Assembly (NCBI GenBank): GCA_037974965.1 | Contig: JBBPFI010000005.1 | Location: 434,001-498,000 of the forward strand | Length of the DNA: 64,000 nucleotides | Direction: 5' to 3' | Source: Dacryopinax spathularia | Taxonomy: Eukaryota; Basidiomycota; Dacrymycetes; Dacrymycetales; Dacrymycetaceae | In this document: positions 1-11,778 of the stretch, in pieces | Position numbering within the stretch: the first letter of the stretch is position 1 | How the letters are laid out: each line of letters starts with the position of its first letter | The notes under the pieces: model-generated | What the model saw: only the letters and a program-made list of their open reading frames with translations | What the model was told of the DNA's origin: nothing | Database searches by the model: none | Translations under genes and position numbers: made by a program

Positions 1-525
1 TGAAGGGGACTCAGGGGGCGCACACTACTACTGTCAACAGCAGGTGAGCGGGGGTGTGACTGTGCAGACGTGGGAAGGGTGACGAAGCAATTTAGCTTGG
101 CTGGGGGTGTTCGATGACTGATGGACATATGAAGTCACGAAGCCTTTCCCGATGAATGACTAGGCTGGACTGCCAATGAGAGGTGGGTGGATTGTCCCCG
201 AATCAACCAAGGCCCCCGTTCGTTCTCGACCATCAACGTGCGCACGGCTTCTGAGACGCCATCCCCCGCCGCCGCCGGCCGCTCTTCACCTCATTTCAGC
301 CCACCTCACTCAATACATACGGTACAACTCCCCCATCCCACGTAACATCATCACCCTCTGCTCACCTAACCCACGCGGCTCACGGCAACCTCCCCTCGGC
401 ACCGCTCTTCCAGTACAATGTTCCCGCACTTAACCCACAGCTGAAAGAACGACCGAACGGCATCCGAAATACGTATAAGAACACTCATCGCTGCCCGATC
501 CCCATATCCCCATTCCAATCGCGCA
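1..525 (+). promoter_or_regulatory. Upstream region of egt1
   Basis: No gene is supported in this stretch; the open frames are low-complexity and carry no recognisable domain. A TATAAG element lies at 474-479, about 50 nt before the egt1 ATG, in a C-rich leader typical of fungal promoters. The leftmost ~170 bases may belong to the tail of a gene outside the window, but nothing identifies it. Confidence 0.5.
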
Positions 526-3500
526 ATGGCAGCCCCTCATCCCGCCATCCCCGTACCACTCGCTACTCCGACCTCCGAGCATCCCATGACGACCGGCAGT
601 GACAGTACCGCCTGCGCCGACCCCGACGCCGGCATCGGCAACACGACCGGCACTGCTGACTACGCGCCGGCCATCACCGACGTCCGCACGCTTTCCCCTC
701 TCTCGGGCACTTCCCTGCGTCAGCAGATCATCTCCGGTCTCTCCCGTCCAGCTGGCGAACGCACTCTCCCCACTGTACTCCTGTACGGTGGTGAAGGGCT
801 GAGGATATACGATCGTTTGACCGCAGAGAGCACCGTGTACTACCCGTTCGCCGAGGAGGAGGGTATCCTGAAGAGCAGAAGCGATGAGATCGTCCGCCTC
901 ATGGGGCTAGAGAGCGGCGAAGGGGTCATGGTCGAGCTTGGCGCAGGGTGAGCACATTGCTTCTCCTGTCAATTCTTCCTTCCATGCACCACTTCTTTCC
1001 TTTCTCGTCTTCTCGGTCCCAGCTGCCCCAGCAGGATCCGCCTGACCAGCGCCATGGCGCCGTCTCCCCCTACCCCTCATCTGCGGTTGACCGCAGCCAC
1101 GAGCGCGGATCAATGAGCTGCCCTTTGTGCCCCGCCTTTGTGCGGCGTTAGACCGCCCAACCCCGCACAGGCGGCGAGTTAGACCACGCCCCTGTCTGCG
1201 CACAGGCGACAGCAGCCGTGCACTGCGCACAGGCGCACGGGCGGGGCTCGTAATGCGCGCGCCCTGTATGGCGTGGCCCAGGGTTATGCGGGGTACGCAC
1301 CTGGGGTACAATGTGTGGCACGTGGACCCCATCAGGCGCGCACACGCCCCCGCATGCTCTCTGCGGCCCAGCCAAAGAAACCGTTCGCATACATTCGCGC
1401 TCCGCGCTTCCTTCCTTCTCCTTCTTTTGTTCGCCTTTCTTCCTTCGGCGGAAGTCTGGGCCATGTCAAAGGGCGCGGGGGGGCGGGGTACCCATTCGCT
1501 TCTGGGCTTCGGCTTCTTGGACCGGCGCTGTTCGGCTATGGAGTTGATGACGGATGATGATGATCATCATCATCCTCATTGATGAGTGGCCTGTCCTGTG
1601 ACAGAGGAGACCCGGCAGATACGCCGGTCCTCCCCCCGTCATCAGCTATCCCGCTCTTCCGTCCCCCGGCTTCCCGTTCCGCTCTTCCTTGCGTCGTCGT
1701 CTATATCAACCCTTCCATTCTTGAGCGGCTACTGACCCATCTTTTATCTAAAGTGCGCTACGCAAGACCTCCCTCCTCCTGCGCGCTATGGCCAAGCTTG
1801 GCCCTGTCTCTTCTGCTGCCGCTGACGCTGGTGGCGCGCCGCCGCCTTTCACGTACTACGCCCTGGACTTGGAGCAAGATGAGCTTGCTCGTTCTCTCCG
1901 CTTGCTTATGAGCACCTACGGATCCGACCTCGCTGGGAAGGTGCAGGCGCATGGGCTTTGGGGAACGTACGAAGGCGGCATCGAATTTATCCGGTCTGGC
2001 GGGATCTCTCCTCCTTCCTCAGGCGAAAGCGACGAGCAAGCCGAGAGCACGCCGGTGCTCGACAAAGAAGGCATGGAGTTCGGCGAAGCTGTTGAACGCG
2101 GGCGGAAGTCCCAGCGCGGGCTTGAAGTGCCCAAGAGCTCGCATGAGGGCGATTCCTCTACTGTGAGGAGCAGCACTCCCCCGCTGTCCATGGCTTCTGG
2201 CTCTTCTGTTTCCGAGTCTTCACCTTGTACGCCTCCTCTTGCTACTCCTGCGCCGACGCAGTCCCATCTTCCTACTACTGCCGAAAGTGACGGCCCGCCC
2301 CTGCATCTGCTTTTCCTCGGTTCCTCTCTCGGAAACCTTACGCGTGCGGACGCAGCGCCATTCCTCGCCAGCCTTCCCCTTCGCCCAGGTAGCAAGGATA
2401 CCCTCCTCCTCGGCCTGGACGGGAGGAACGAGAAGTGGCGCGTGGAAGCTGCATACAGCTGCAAAGATTACTGGACGAACGAGTTCCTCGTTAATGGACT
2501 AACGAACGCCGCTCGCGAATTGGGGGAGCCGAAGCTCGACCGGGAACATTGGGAGTATGTCGGAAGATACAACGTTGAGGAAGGTATGACATTGTTCGTC
2601 GGTCACGGGTTGGAAAGCGTGAGCTGATCGGGACGTAATGCGTAGGGAGGCACGAGGCGTACTACCGCGCCACGGAGGATTTGCACATTGAGGTTCCTCC
2701 CGCCAACGCGGAGGAAGAGCCATTGAGCGTCGACATCGCCCGCGGCGAAGACGTAAACATCGAGTACTCGTACAAGGTGCGTCACCACGCTCCGTGCGGT
2801 AAGGGCGGTGCAGGCTCACCCTCCTTCGACAGTATTCGAACGCGGACGTCTGCGCGCTCTTCAGCCAGGCGAATCTGCGAATCATCCAGGCTTTCCATTC
2901 GCCCAACTTGAACACCGAGACGGGCGAGCCGCTCTACACCCTGTACCTTCTCGAACGTCCTGCGTTCCATTTCCCCCTTCTTCCGGGCCTGGAGCCTGTG
3001 GTCAACGGTCATGTGTTCCACCCCGAGACCTCGGGCAGCACACGCTCGACCTCTTCCCCCAACGCTGCCGGATCAGCTGACGCCGAATTGGCCGTTTTCA
3101 AGCGCGTACCGACCGGAGGTGTGCCAACCCTTGACGAATGGAACGAGCTCTGGAAGGCCTGGGACTGCGTGACCGTGGGCATGATCCCCGAGACGATGAT
3201 GCACCGAAAGCCGATCGACCTGCGGCACAAATGTCTCTTCTACCTCGGTCATATCCCCGCGTGAGTGCCTGAACCCCCCACAGCTGTGCTTCGCGAAGCC
3301 GCTCACACCGGCCCAACTACCCGCAGCTTCCTGGACATTCACCTGTCCCGCCTCTTCCAGGAACCGCATACCGAGCCGGAGCACTTCAAGGTACGCCGAG
3401 TCTTCACTCTTCTTCATTCTGACCCCTGCTGACATGTCCGCCCGCAGGATATCTTCGAGGTAGGCTGATTCTGCCGGACCCCCGCGCGGGGTTGGGATTC

Positions 3501-4880
3501 TTTTGCTGACATCAACTTCCAGCGCGGCATCGACCCCAATGTGGACGACCCCACACAGTGTCATGTGAGCGTCATTTCCCCTCCTACGTGCCCGTCTCGG
3601 CTGACAGAATGAATAGGATCATTCGATCGTTCCTGAGAAAGACGAGGACTGGCCCACCCTCGACCAGATCCTTGCCTTCAGGGATGCGGTGCGCATGCGC
3701 GTGGCGCAATTGTACGAGCATATGGAGACGGGCGAAAAGGCGTGTTTGCGCCGTGTCGGCCGTATTCTCGCCATGGTCTTCGAGCATGAGATCATGCATC
3801 TTGAGGTGCGCCGTCTTCCCCGCAATGCCGAGATCGCTTCTGACAATTCATCCGAAGACGTTGCTGTACATGCTGATGCAAGTCGCGGGAGAGCCGAACG
3901 GCAGCCAACCTCCTCCCGGCTTCGCAGTTCCTCCCTTCGCCTCCCTGGCCAAGGACTGGGACGCCTTCGCCCCCGCCTCCAATCCCACCCCGACCCTGTT
4001 GGTCGAAGCGGGCAGCATCAAGATCGGCCATAACGACTTCGAGGATGAAGATGGCCAAGTGAACGACGAGAGCTGGAAGGAGACGCATGAGTTTGGGTGG
4101 GATAACGAGAGTCCCGAGAGGGTCGTGCAGCATGATGCGGTTAGAATTGAAGTGACGCCTATCACGAACGGGGAGTATCGGGTCTGGTGGGAGAAGCAGG
4201 AGGGCCGGGTCATGCCAGCCAGTTGGGTTATGGTGGGCGAGGAGATCCAAGTACGGCTGCCCTACCGATTCCTTCACGCGGTTCTGATGTACGTGCTGCA
4301 GGTTCGCACCCTGTACGGGCCGGTCGAGTTCGCTATCGCCCAGCAGTGGCCGGTCCAAACGTCATACGACGACATCGCGGCGTTCGCAGCCTCCAAGGGC
4401 GGACGGATACCGAACGAGTTCGAGCTGCGCGCATTCCTGGATCGTACAGACGCCGGCGAGGCCGCGAACGTCGGCTTCAAGCGGTGGCATCCCGTTCCGT
4501 ATGTCCCCGTTACTTCTCTCTCGACACGAGAGCTGATATCGTTGTAGGCCTCCTTGGGACTCCAACACCCAGCGAGGCCATAATGGCGGTGTTTGGGAAT
4601 GGACATCAACCGTAATGGACCAATACGAAGGCTTCGTCCCGTCTGGAGTCTATCCGGGGTACTCGAATGACTTCAACGACGGGACGCACCAGGTCGTGGT
4701 GAGCCTGCATTCCTCCTTCAATCCTCGATCGAGCGCTGACGGCTTTGGTTGCAGCTCGGCGGCTCGTACGCTACGCACCCGCGTATCGCCCAACGTCGCA
4801 CCTTCCGTAATTTCTGGCAGCATAACTATCCGTATGCCTGGATCGGCGCTCGGGTGGCGTACGACGTCGTCGAGCAGTAA
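526..4880 (+). CDS. egt1: Ergothioneine biosynthesis protein Egt1 (methyltransferase + sulfoxide synthase fusion)
   Basis: Egt1 makes the thiol antioxidant ergothioneine. An EgtD-like SAM methyltransferase half converts histidine to hercynine; an EgtB-like iron enzyme half joins hercynine to cysteine using O2. The N-terminal half shows the SAM motif VELGAGALRKT, split by the first intron, and later LFLGSSLGN. The DinB-like part carries YLGHIPAFLDIHL and the iron-ligand motif HEIMHLE (H-x3-H-x-E). The C-terminal formylglycine-enzyme fold carries GGVWEWTSTV and LGGSYATHPR. The frame joins through about nine introns, for example 3806-3857, 4251-4301, 4499-4547 and 4699-4754, and ends at a TAA after VAYDVVEQ. 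The first intron (948-1753) is about 806 nt, far longer than the others. Order and completeness match fungal Egt1 proteins. Identity is secure; some middle splice sites are approximate. Confidence 0.93.
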
Positions 4881-5478
4881 CATATCTGACCAACCTCGGC
4901 GTGGCAGCACATCCAGCAGGGCGGGAAGTGCGGATAAGGGTTGATGTGGCGGACGAGCTTGCTTGGATAGTGTACGATAAGTAGCAAAATAACTCTTGGG
5001 AGTTGTATTGTAGATAAACCGTCTGCGACGTGTTCGTGTTCGTCTTCCATGAACAGTGATATGCTTTCCCAGTCAGTCCGAGACAAAGATGATAACCGTG
5101 ACCAAATTGAATGAAAGAGATAAGACCTGGAATTAGTGCTTCTGGTGGCAGTGTGGTGGCGTCCTTCCATCAAGCGTCCGCGTTGCCAGGAATGGTGCCC
5201 ATACATTCGAAACAGTCACATCTCAACATCTTCTCCTTGCAATCATCAACTGAATCAACAACTTTGGACAACTGAGCAATAAGGACGACTAGGGGTCCTT
5301 AGTTACGAACATTCGATACCCCACCGAAAAACGGAAAACGGCTTGTATAGCTGCTGCCCAAAGAGGTTGGATCGCGCCTCGCTCGTTTCGTCTCCCTCTT
5401 GCAAGGCACCCACTCCTACTACTCGCTCATCACGCACACGAACAGCGGTCGGCTAGCTGCGTGCTGCTGTGGAATAGG
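4881..5478. other. Intergenic region egt1 / SWIM-RING gene
   Basis: No coding sequence is supported. The left part is the egt1 3' untranslated region and the right part the leader of the next gene. The short open frames have no domain signal and are not bounded by plausible splice sites. Confidence 0.5.
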
Positions 5479-6977
5479 ATGGTTGCGCTGGGTAAACGAA
5501 AACGGCCTTCGGAGGCATCGCCGACTCCGTCCGAATCGTCCTCCCCATCATCGTCCGCAAAAGGCAAGGCCCGTGCCCAACCCCCCGCACCAGCAGAACA
5601 AGAGGCCGACGGCTCAGCCTCGGACGCCCTCACGCCCGCTGATGGACAAGACCAGGAAGAAGAAGACATCTTCCTCCGTGCCACGAACGCCGCCGCCGCC
5701 GTAGCGCAAGCGTTCGTCCCACCCAAACCTGGCGAGCTGGCGCCGTACTACAACTTCAGCTTCTCCACCCCCCGCGCATCCTCAAGCCGCGCGACACGAG
5801 CCGGCACCGCGGGAAGCTCGCCCCGTACGCCAACGCCCAAGAAGCGGAAGAAGGCTGATCCGGACGCTCCCGTGGAAGAGAAGAGACTGGCGAGGTTCAA
5901 GAGTTTTTGTCCGCAGAATATCCAGGATCGGGTCGATAGGGTGTTGACTCAGCGGTGCGTCCCCGCCCGCCCTTTGCCCCGCTCCATGCAGAGTGCTGAC
6001 TGAAGGGCGGAGGGCAGGTTCTACCTGATTGATAGGGAGAGAGACGGTGATGAGCTGAGGGAGACGTTCAAGGTCCTCGGGTCGACGGGGAACGTGTATA
6101 CGGTGACGATCGACAAGATCCCGACGTGTAACTGTCCCGATGCGCTCAAGGGGAACCATTGCAAGCATATCGTGCGTCTCGAACCCATTCCCCCCAAGCA
6201 CCCAGACAACTGACGAGGGCTCGCAGCTGTTCGTATTCCTTAAGGTGCTCAACGTCTCCCAGTATTCGAAATATTACTACCAGAAGTGCGTCCCCTCCAT
6301 GCCCAGCACTCGCTGACACCGCTGACACAAGCGGCAGAGCCCTCCTCTCCACCGAGCTCGCCGAGATATTCAACAACGCCCCCGCCGCGCCCACCGTCAT
6401 AGCCGCCGAGCGGGTCCGCGCAGCCTACGTCTCCGTCGCCAACGGCGCTTCCTCCTCCGAAGCAGCAGCCGCCCTCGCCGCCGTAGCGCCCAAACGACTC
6501 CCTCAAGAAGGTGACGACTGTCCGATCTGCTACGAGTGCATGCCCGTCAACAGCGAGCAAGGGCTGGTATTCTGCAGGAGCTGTGGGAACCCGCTGCATA
6601 AGGAGTGTTTTGTCCAGTGGGCGAGGACGCCGAATGGGAGGACGTGCGTGACGTGTAGAGCGGCTTGGCCGCATGAGGCTGCTCTGGGGCTTGGGGTGGG
6701 GGTGGGGGGGAATGGGGTTGCTGGGGTTGGGGTTGGGCAGGGGCAGGAGCGGGTAGGGGGGGCGGTGAATGATGAGGGGTATATTAATGTTGCTGGGCTG
6801 GCGGGGATCAGCCCGGTGAGGGATACGAGCACTTGTGAGTCCCTATTCCTCCTGCTTCTTCGCTCGTCTGCGTGGTGAGAGGTGAGGGGAGTGCTGATGA
6901 GGAGAACAGACTATCATGGACCCAGACGACGGGGATCGAGGAGGGCGTATTGGGACGACGACGAGTTATATGAATGA
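5479..6977 (+). CDS. SWIM-type zinc finger plus RING-like protein (putative E3 ubiquitin ligase)
   Basis: The protein starts MVALGKRKRPSE and has a disordered, basic/Ser/Pro-rich N-terminus (about 110 residues, with the NLS-like PKKRKK). A SWIM zinc finger follows: TCNCPDALKGNHCKHI, the C-x-C...C-x-H pattern. After a helical stretch comes a RING-like finger: CPIC, then CRSCGNPLHKEC, then CVTC (C4HC3 spacing). The tail is Gly/Val-rich, then acidic, ending DDDELYE. Introns at 5955-6017, 6172-6226, 6286-6337 and about 6835-6910 all keep frame. SWIM+RING proteins are known ubiquitin ligases of the ZSWIM2/MEKK1 kind; the substrate here is unknown. The ATG at 5479 was chosen because the frame upstream opens only with GTG. 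Confidence 0.85.
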
Positions 6978-7427
6978 TGCCCACAACCGGTTGAAGGCTC
7001 GCTTCAGGTGCGAGGTGGAGGTTGAGTTGGGAGGAATTGATGTTGGAGAGAAGGGGGCCATGGCGCTCATCTTGAATGGTTGGCGGGGTCGATTGTATAG
7101 TACTAAAATACCCAGAGTTGGTAATATCGCTGGCTTTGTCAGTTTGGTTATATGTGAATGAATGAGGGTTTTCTCTAGAGGGCGATCGGGAAGCTTTCGG
7201 ACCAGGAGGGCGAACGACCTTCACCCCACAGCGCAGTGCAATTGACAACAGCACCGAGGGCCGTTTCATGCGAGGTTGGGATGATCTCGTTGGAGAACCG
7301 TTGCTTCATTGATTTGCCGTTTACTTTGCTTTCAGTTCTACCGTACACCGCGCATGCATATCCCAGCAATCCTCTACTCCTTCTTCCAACCCGAGCCGCA
7401 ACACCCCACAACGCCCCCCCAATTGGT
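6978..7427. other. Convergent 3' intergenic region
   Basis: This lies between two convergent genes. I see no coding sequence; it is probably the two 3' untranslated regions and terminators. Confidence 0.45.
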
Positions 7428-7880
7428 TCACTCAAGCTTCGTCTCGGCGGGATGATAAACCAACTTCTCGCCACTAACCTCCCCCCGCCTCATGCGCTCA
7501 AACCCCTCATCCACACTCCCCAACCCATCCGGCATGACCCTAACAGGATTAGGCTTGATCCGTCCCTCGCGCATCAAAATCTCCCACAACTCCGTCAGAC
7601 TCTCTTTTTCCGCTTCGTGCCCCGGGTGATGGATCAGCCCGGCGAAGACGTGGTGCGTCTTTATTTCCGGAGGGGGTGTGCCGGGGAAGGGGAGTACGAT
7701 CACTAGGTCTGCTACGCGGGAAGGGTTTGACGCGGGAGCGGGGGAGAAGGAAGAGAGGATTGAGGAGGTCGAGCCGTGCTCGCTGATGGCGTCGTAGGCG
7801 TAGTGCAGGTCGGGGGCGAGTTTGCGGATCTTCTCGACGATCTGTTTCCCACCAGTTGGGTCAGCATTCTGCCCCGTTTT

Positions 7881-7911
<31 letters not shown>

Positions 7912-8825
7912 GAGGGAGAGGGAGAGGGTGAAGGGGAGGAGGAAGGAAGCGGGGCGGGACGTACGTCGGGATCATGATAATCCAGCACCTCTTCCGCCCC
8001 CAACCCCCTCACATAATCAAAGTTCCTCGGACTACAAGTCGCAATCACCTTAAACCCCAGAATGACCCCAAGCTGCACCGCGAGCGCCCCGACGCTGGAA
8101 CTGCCGCCCCAGACTAGCAGGGTTTCGCCTGGCGTGACTCGAGGGGTGATGCGGTTGGACGTGTCGAGTGGCAGGGGGAGCTGGACGTGGCTGAACAGGC
8201 CGACGGCGGCGGTCCAGTATGCGAGGGGGATCGTGGCTGCTTGGTCGAATGTGTAGCTGGGCGGGATCTGCGGCGCGTGTCAGCTTTGATGCGGCTCGAG
8301 CAGTGGTGCGGGAAGGGGGGAGGGGAAGGGAGAGGGGACGTACGGGGATCGTAGCGTCTGCGATGCCGATACAGTACTGCTGGTAGACGCCGTACTTTGG
8401 GTGTTTGGCAAGGTATGTCATGGTCACCACCTGCCCGGCGTCCAGGTCAGTCTATATCCTGTGCTCCCTTGCATGAGGAGGGGGAAGACGTACCCGATCG
8501 CCAACTTTGAACTTCGTCACCCCCTCGCCGACCTTATCCACCACCCCGGCCACATCCACTCCAAGGATGAAAGGGAACGACACCAGTCCAAAATTATTGT
8601 CGATCTGTCCTCATCCCATCCCATCATCAGCTCTCTCTTTCAAAGGAGAAAAGAGGAAGGGGAGCGCACCTGCTTCCAGTCAACGGGGTTCTGAGCGGCC
8701 GCTTCGACCCGAATCCGGATCTCCCCCTGCCCGGGCTCCCAGAGGTCGATAGGCTTGGCGGGAGCGAGTCTCTTTTGATAGGGCTCGGTGATGAGGATCC
8801 CAAAGTTCTTCGGCTGAGCGGTCAT
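7428..8825 (-). CDS. Medium-chain (MDR) reductase, copy A1 (zinc-independent, enoyl/quinone reductase-like)
   Basis: An NADP(H)-dependent oxidoreductase of the quinone oxidoreductase / trans-enoyl reductase branch. It begins MTAQPKNFGILI; an in-frame ATG lies 21 nt further upstream, but the later one aligns with its copies. The GroES-like N-terminal half contains AAAQNPVDWKQ and PFILGVDVAGVVDKVG. The Rossmann half contains the nucleotide loop VWGGSSSVGA and later YAYDAISEHGS. The C-terminus reads KLVYHPAETKLE. No structural-zinc Cys cluster is seen, as in LovC-like and QOR enzymes. There are about five introns; the last contains a (GAGTGA)n simple repeat. It is divergent to B1. Its closest relative in the window is the decayed A2 copy. 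The natural substrate cannot be told from sequence. Confidence 0.88.
7881..7930. repeat. (GAGTGA)n simple repeat inside an intron
   Basis: Purine-rich hexamer repeat within an intron of reductase A1. The corresponding A2 intron lacks it, so it expanded after duplication or was lost in A2. Confidence 0.75.
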
Positions 8826-9127
8826 GTTCGTCGATGCTTCACTCAAAACTCGAACGTCTTGCTTTGACTTCTGAAAAGTACTTTAGGTTGCGCAGTCGAT
8901 GACCAGAGAGGATGAGAGTGTCGAGCTGGCAAGGAGCACGCCAGCAGCAGTGCGGTATTTGTATTCCGACCACAGACCGGCCCGTCCATCTCCGATCCGC
9001 CAACAACGCACACATCGCCCAACAATGATCGGCGATACCCCTCCTACCCTGACACTCGCCCACAGAGCGCGGGTCCACGATGGGCGATGTGAATGTGGGC
9101 TGAGGCTTTGGCTAGGCGGGTCGACCG

Positions 9128-9186
9128 TTCAGGCTGAGGCTCAGGCTGCGGCTCAGGCTGAGGCTCAGGCTGCGGCTCAGGCTGAG
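9128..9186. repeat. Short tandem repeat, CAGGCT(G/C)(A/C)GGCT unit
   Basis: A 12-nt unit alternating between two versions (CAGGCTGAGGCT and CAGGCTGCGGCT), giving a 24-nt higher-order period over about five units. A shorter reverse-complement relative lies upstream of A2 near 31195-31220, so a seed existed before the gene duplication and expanded here. Confidence 0.8.
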
Positions 9187-9717
9187 GATGACATCATCCA
9201 CTAATGACAGTCACGTGACTGCCCTCTCGGTGGGAGGTTCTGCGGTTTCGCAGAACACGGGCTTCATGGGCCGACGCTCTCCTCTCGGTCCATGAGTACT
9301 GCTCGCCCAGTGGTCCGATGCATAGAAGACGCGCAGTAAGCATGACTTGTCCCCGTCCACTCACTCTCGTCTTTGCCGACCCTCCCACAAAACTCCCACA
9401 ACCACGTGACCGGGATCGACACGCGGCGGACCTGTCATCCACCCTCCCACTCCCTCCCCAACTCTAACATCCACTTCCTTCCCACTGGGCCCGATCATAA
9501 CGTTCCTAACCCCCCGAACCGAGCGAACTGAATACAACACGCTTCATGATTGTCCATTTTCAGAGGGCGTAGCGCCGATAGACTGTCGGGGATTGGGCTA
9601 TTATTGGCTTTTATGAGGGGGGATTAGCAAGCTGACATGCTTCCCTCGCCGGGCAGCCCGACTCGACTCTTCTCCCCGAGGGGGCAGGGGGCGAGGGGAG
9701 GGGGGGGGGGGGGAGGG

Positions 9718-9724
9718 ATAAATA
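9718..9724 (+). promoter_or_regulatory. TATA-like element of reductase B1
   Basis: ATAAATA about 100 nt before the B1 ATG, directly after a 14-G tract (9700-9713). Confidence 0.5.
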
Positions 9725-9819
9725 CCCCTGACTTTGGCCCTCCCAAATTGCACAACTCCCAGCCTATCAATCTCCCCGGCCTCTACTCTGAAATCTAGTG
9801 ATTTTGACTTGTGATAGAG

Positions 9820-11179
9820 ATGTCTACCAATAACCTCGGAATTGTCGTCCCCTCCGCAGGGGCTAAGAAACTCGCCCCTGCTCAGCCTGTAGAGATGTGG
9901 ACTCCTGGGGAAGGGGAGATCTTGTTTCGTGTCGAAGCGGCCGCCCAGAACCCGGTGGATCAATATCAGGTTCGTCTCTCCCTTCTCTCCCCTTGCTCAC
10001 TCTGCACCGGGGGATAGGGAGAGAAAAGGGAGGAGAAGGGAAGGCGCTGACGAGTGAACTGTGTAGGTCGACATGGGCTACCTCGTCTCCTCCTTCCCCA
10101 TTATCATCGGGGTGGACGGCGCCGGCGTCGTTGAGTCAGTCGGCCCTAACGTAACATCCTTCAAACCCGGCGACCGGATCGTAGCGATGACCCCCCTTGG
10201 CAAATCGTCCAAATACGGCACATACCAGAAATACGCCATCGCCCGCGTCGAATGCACCGTCCCACTCCCCCCGAGCTGGTCGTTCGACGATGCGGCGACG
10301 CTGCCTCTGGCATTCATAACCGCTGCCATGGGCCTGCACACTCTGCTCGGCGTTCCTCTCCCTCTGAAAGGAGACCAGTACGCCGGCCCGGAAGTAGGAC
10401 CGGGGGAATGGGTATTGGTTTGGGGAGGGAGCAGCAGTGTTGGTGCTGTTGTGGTGCAGCTCGCTAAGGCGGCGGGGTTTAGGGTTGTCAGTACTGCCAG
10501 CAAGGGGAATATGGAGTATGTGAGGAGTTTGGGGGCTGATAGGGTGTTGGATTATAAGGATCCTAATGTGCGTCTCTTCCTTCTTCTCTCTTCTCTTCTC
10601 TTCTCTTGGCAGGCAAGAGCGGAGTAGGAAAGGGGGCAAGACTGATGAAGGAAACAGATCGTGGACCAGATCCACGCCACAGCCTCCCTTTCCCTAGCAT
10701 ACGACGCCGTCTCCCAGCCCTCCACGCAAGAAGCGTCCATCGCCGCCCTTTCCGGAGGGGGGAAAGTGGCCGTCACGCTCCCCTTTAGCGGAGTGGTGCC
10801 GGACGGAGTGGAAGTCCTGGGCGTCGCGGCGAATACGGCTGCCGACCCAGGGAACGCGAGGGAGTTGGAGGGACATGTGAGGCTTTGGAGGGCGTTGTTG
10901 GAGGCGGGGAAGTTGAAGCCCAACCCGGTCAAGGTGCGCTCTTCTTCTCTTCTTCTCTTCTTCTCTTCCAATCCCCCTCGGTGCGCTCTTCTTCTCTTCT
11001 TCTCTTCTTCTCTTCCGATCCCCCTCTTTTTTTTCGAGAGGAAGCTGATTTGTGAGCTTACGTGCTAGGTGATGCCCAACGGATTGAACTCGATCGATGA
11101 GGGGTTCGAGATGCAGAGACAGAAGAAGATCTCGGCGTTTAAGGTCGTTTACCATCCGCAGGAGACGACGGAGGCGTAG
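9820..11179 (+). CDS. Medium-chain (MDR) reductase, copy B1
   Basis: A zinc-independent NADP(H)-dependent reductase of the quinone oxidoreductase/enoyl reductase branch. It starts MSTNNLGIVVPSAGAKK, the same N-terminus as B2, which fixes the start. It contains AAAQNPVDQYQ, PIIIGVDGAGVVESVG and GDRIVAMTPLGKS, then the cofactor loop VWGGSSSVGAVVVQL, and ends KVVYHPQETTEA. Three introns are placed: after DQYQ, after KDPNV and after NPVK. They fall at the same places as in B2. It is transcribed away from A1. The substrate is unknown. Confidence 0.9.
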
Positions 11180-11778
11180 AGTCCACGAAGCCTTACGCTC
11201 TGCTAGACAAAGGATACTGCGTGGACGCCTCCTACGAGTTGACTGGTTGTAGCTAGAGGAGTCCGGAAATTGGGAAGCGGACCGAATCGAGTCAGGGTAA
11301 CACCGAATCAATGAATTTGTCTTTTGTCCATTTCGTATCGCCGATCGGGCAGATTCGCGAGCCATGCTCACCATCGGAGATGCTGTCGGAGATAGTCTGG
11401 CTTGTTTGTAAGATCGAGATGCATCCCGAACACCTCGAGAACCTGCCAGCAAAGCACAGGCTTACATAATAGTCATCCGCTCCGCGCGGGCCTGGACAAC
11501 GCGAGCCGGAGCCGAAGTACCGGCCCGGCTCCGAATCGGCGACTTTAGCTCGCGCGAGACTTACTTCGTTACCTAGACTGAATATTAAGTAACTTTAGTG
11601 TAGAAAAAAGGGCGGGCGGTGCGATGTAATGAACGTAGACTTAATTGCATTACTTGCTGTATCTAAAGGACTCAGTGACAAGAAGAAGCCCTTACAAAAC
11701 TACAGGGTATGCTAACGACGAGGCGGAACATAGAGGCGGTGAGCGAGAAAAGGAGAGGCACGATTAGGATTGCGTGGA
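11180..11778. other. Boundary zone between B1 and the Helitron-containing block
   Basis: No gene is supported. Sequence character changes here, from GC-rich reductase flank to the more A/T- and TTAG-rich block. Two adjacent palindromes stand out: an 8-bp inverted repeat (11507-11514 with 11526-11533) and the perfect CTCGCGCGAG at 11549-11558, preceded on the plus strand by TTAG. Confidence 0.45.
11507..11558. repeat. Pair of GC-rich palindromes at the left edge of the block
   Basis: An 8-bp inverted repeat (CGGAGCCG / CGGCTCCG, 11-nt loop) is followed 15 nt later by the perfect palindrome CTCGCGCGAG. On the minus strand (the Rep strand) the second palindrome is directly followed by CTAA, which fits CTRR, but without the usual ~10-nt gap and without a T after it. 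This is a candidate terminator of rolling-circle transposition, not an assigned end. Confidence 0.35.

Larger units (their letters stand above)
8826..9819. promoter_or_regulatory. Divergent promoter region of reductases A1 and B1
   Basis: About 1 kb shared by two divergent reductase genes. It contains a block (9025-9039) that recurs in reverse complement at 31269-31283, upstream of A2. It also has a 12/24-nt tandem repeat (about 9128-9186), a TGACATCA plus TCACGTGA pair (about 9188-9217) and a second CACGTGAC near 9403. A 14-G run lies at 9700-9713, with a TATA-like ATAAATA at 9718-9724 about 100 nt before the B1 ATG. Confidence 0.6.

Noticed and set aside
907-1464. Minus-strand frame of 185 residues within the egt1 first intron region
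   Set aside because: Arg/Gly/Ala-rich low-complexity translation of GC-rich sequence, no domain.
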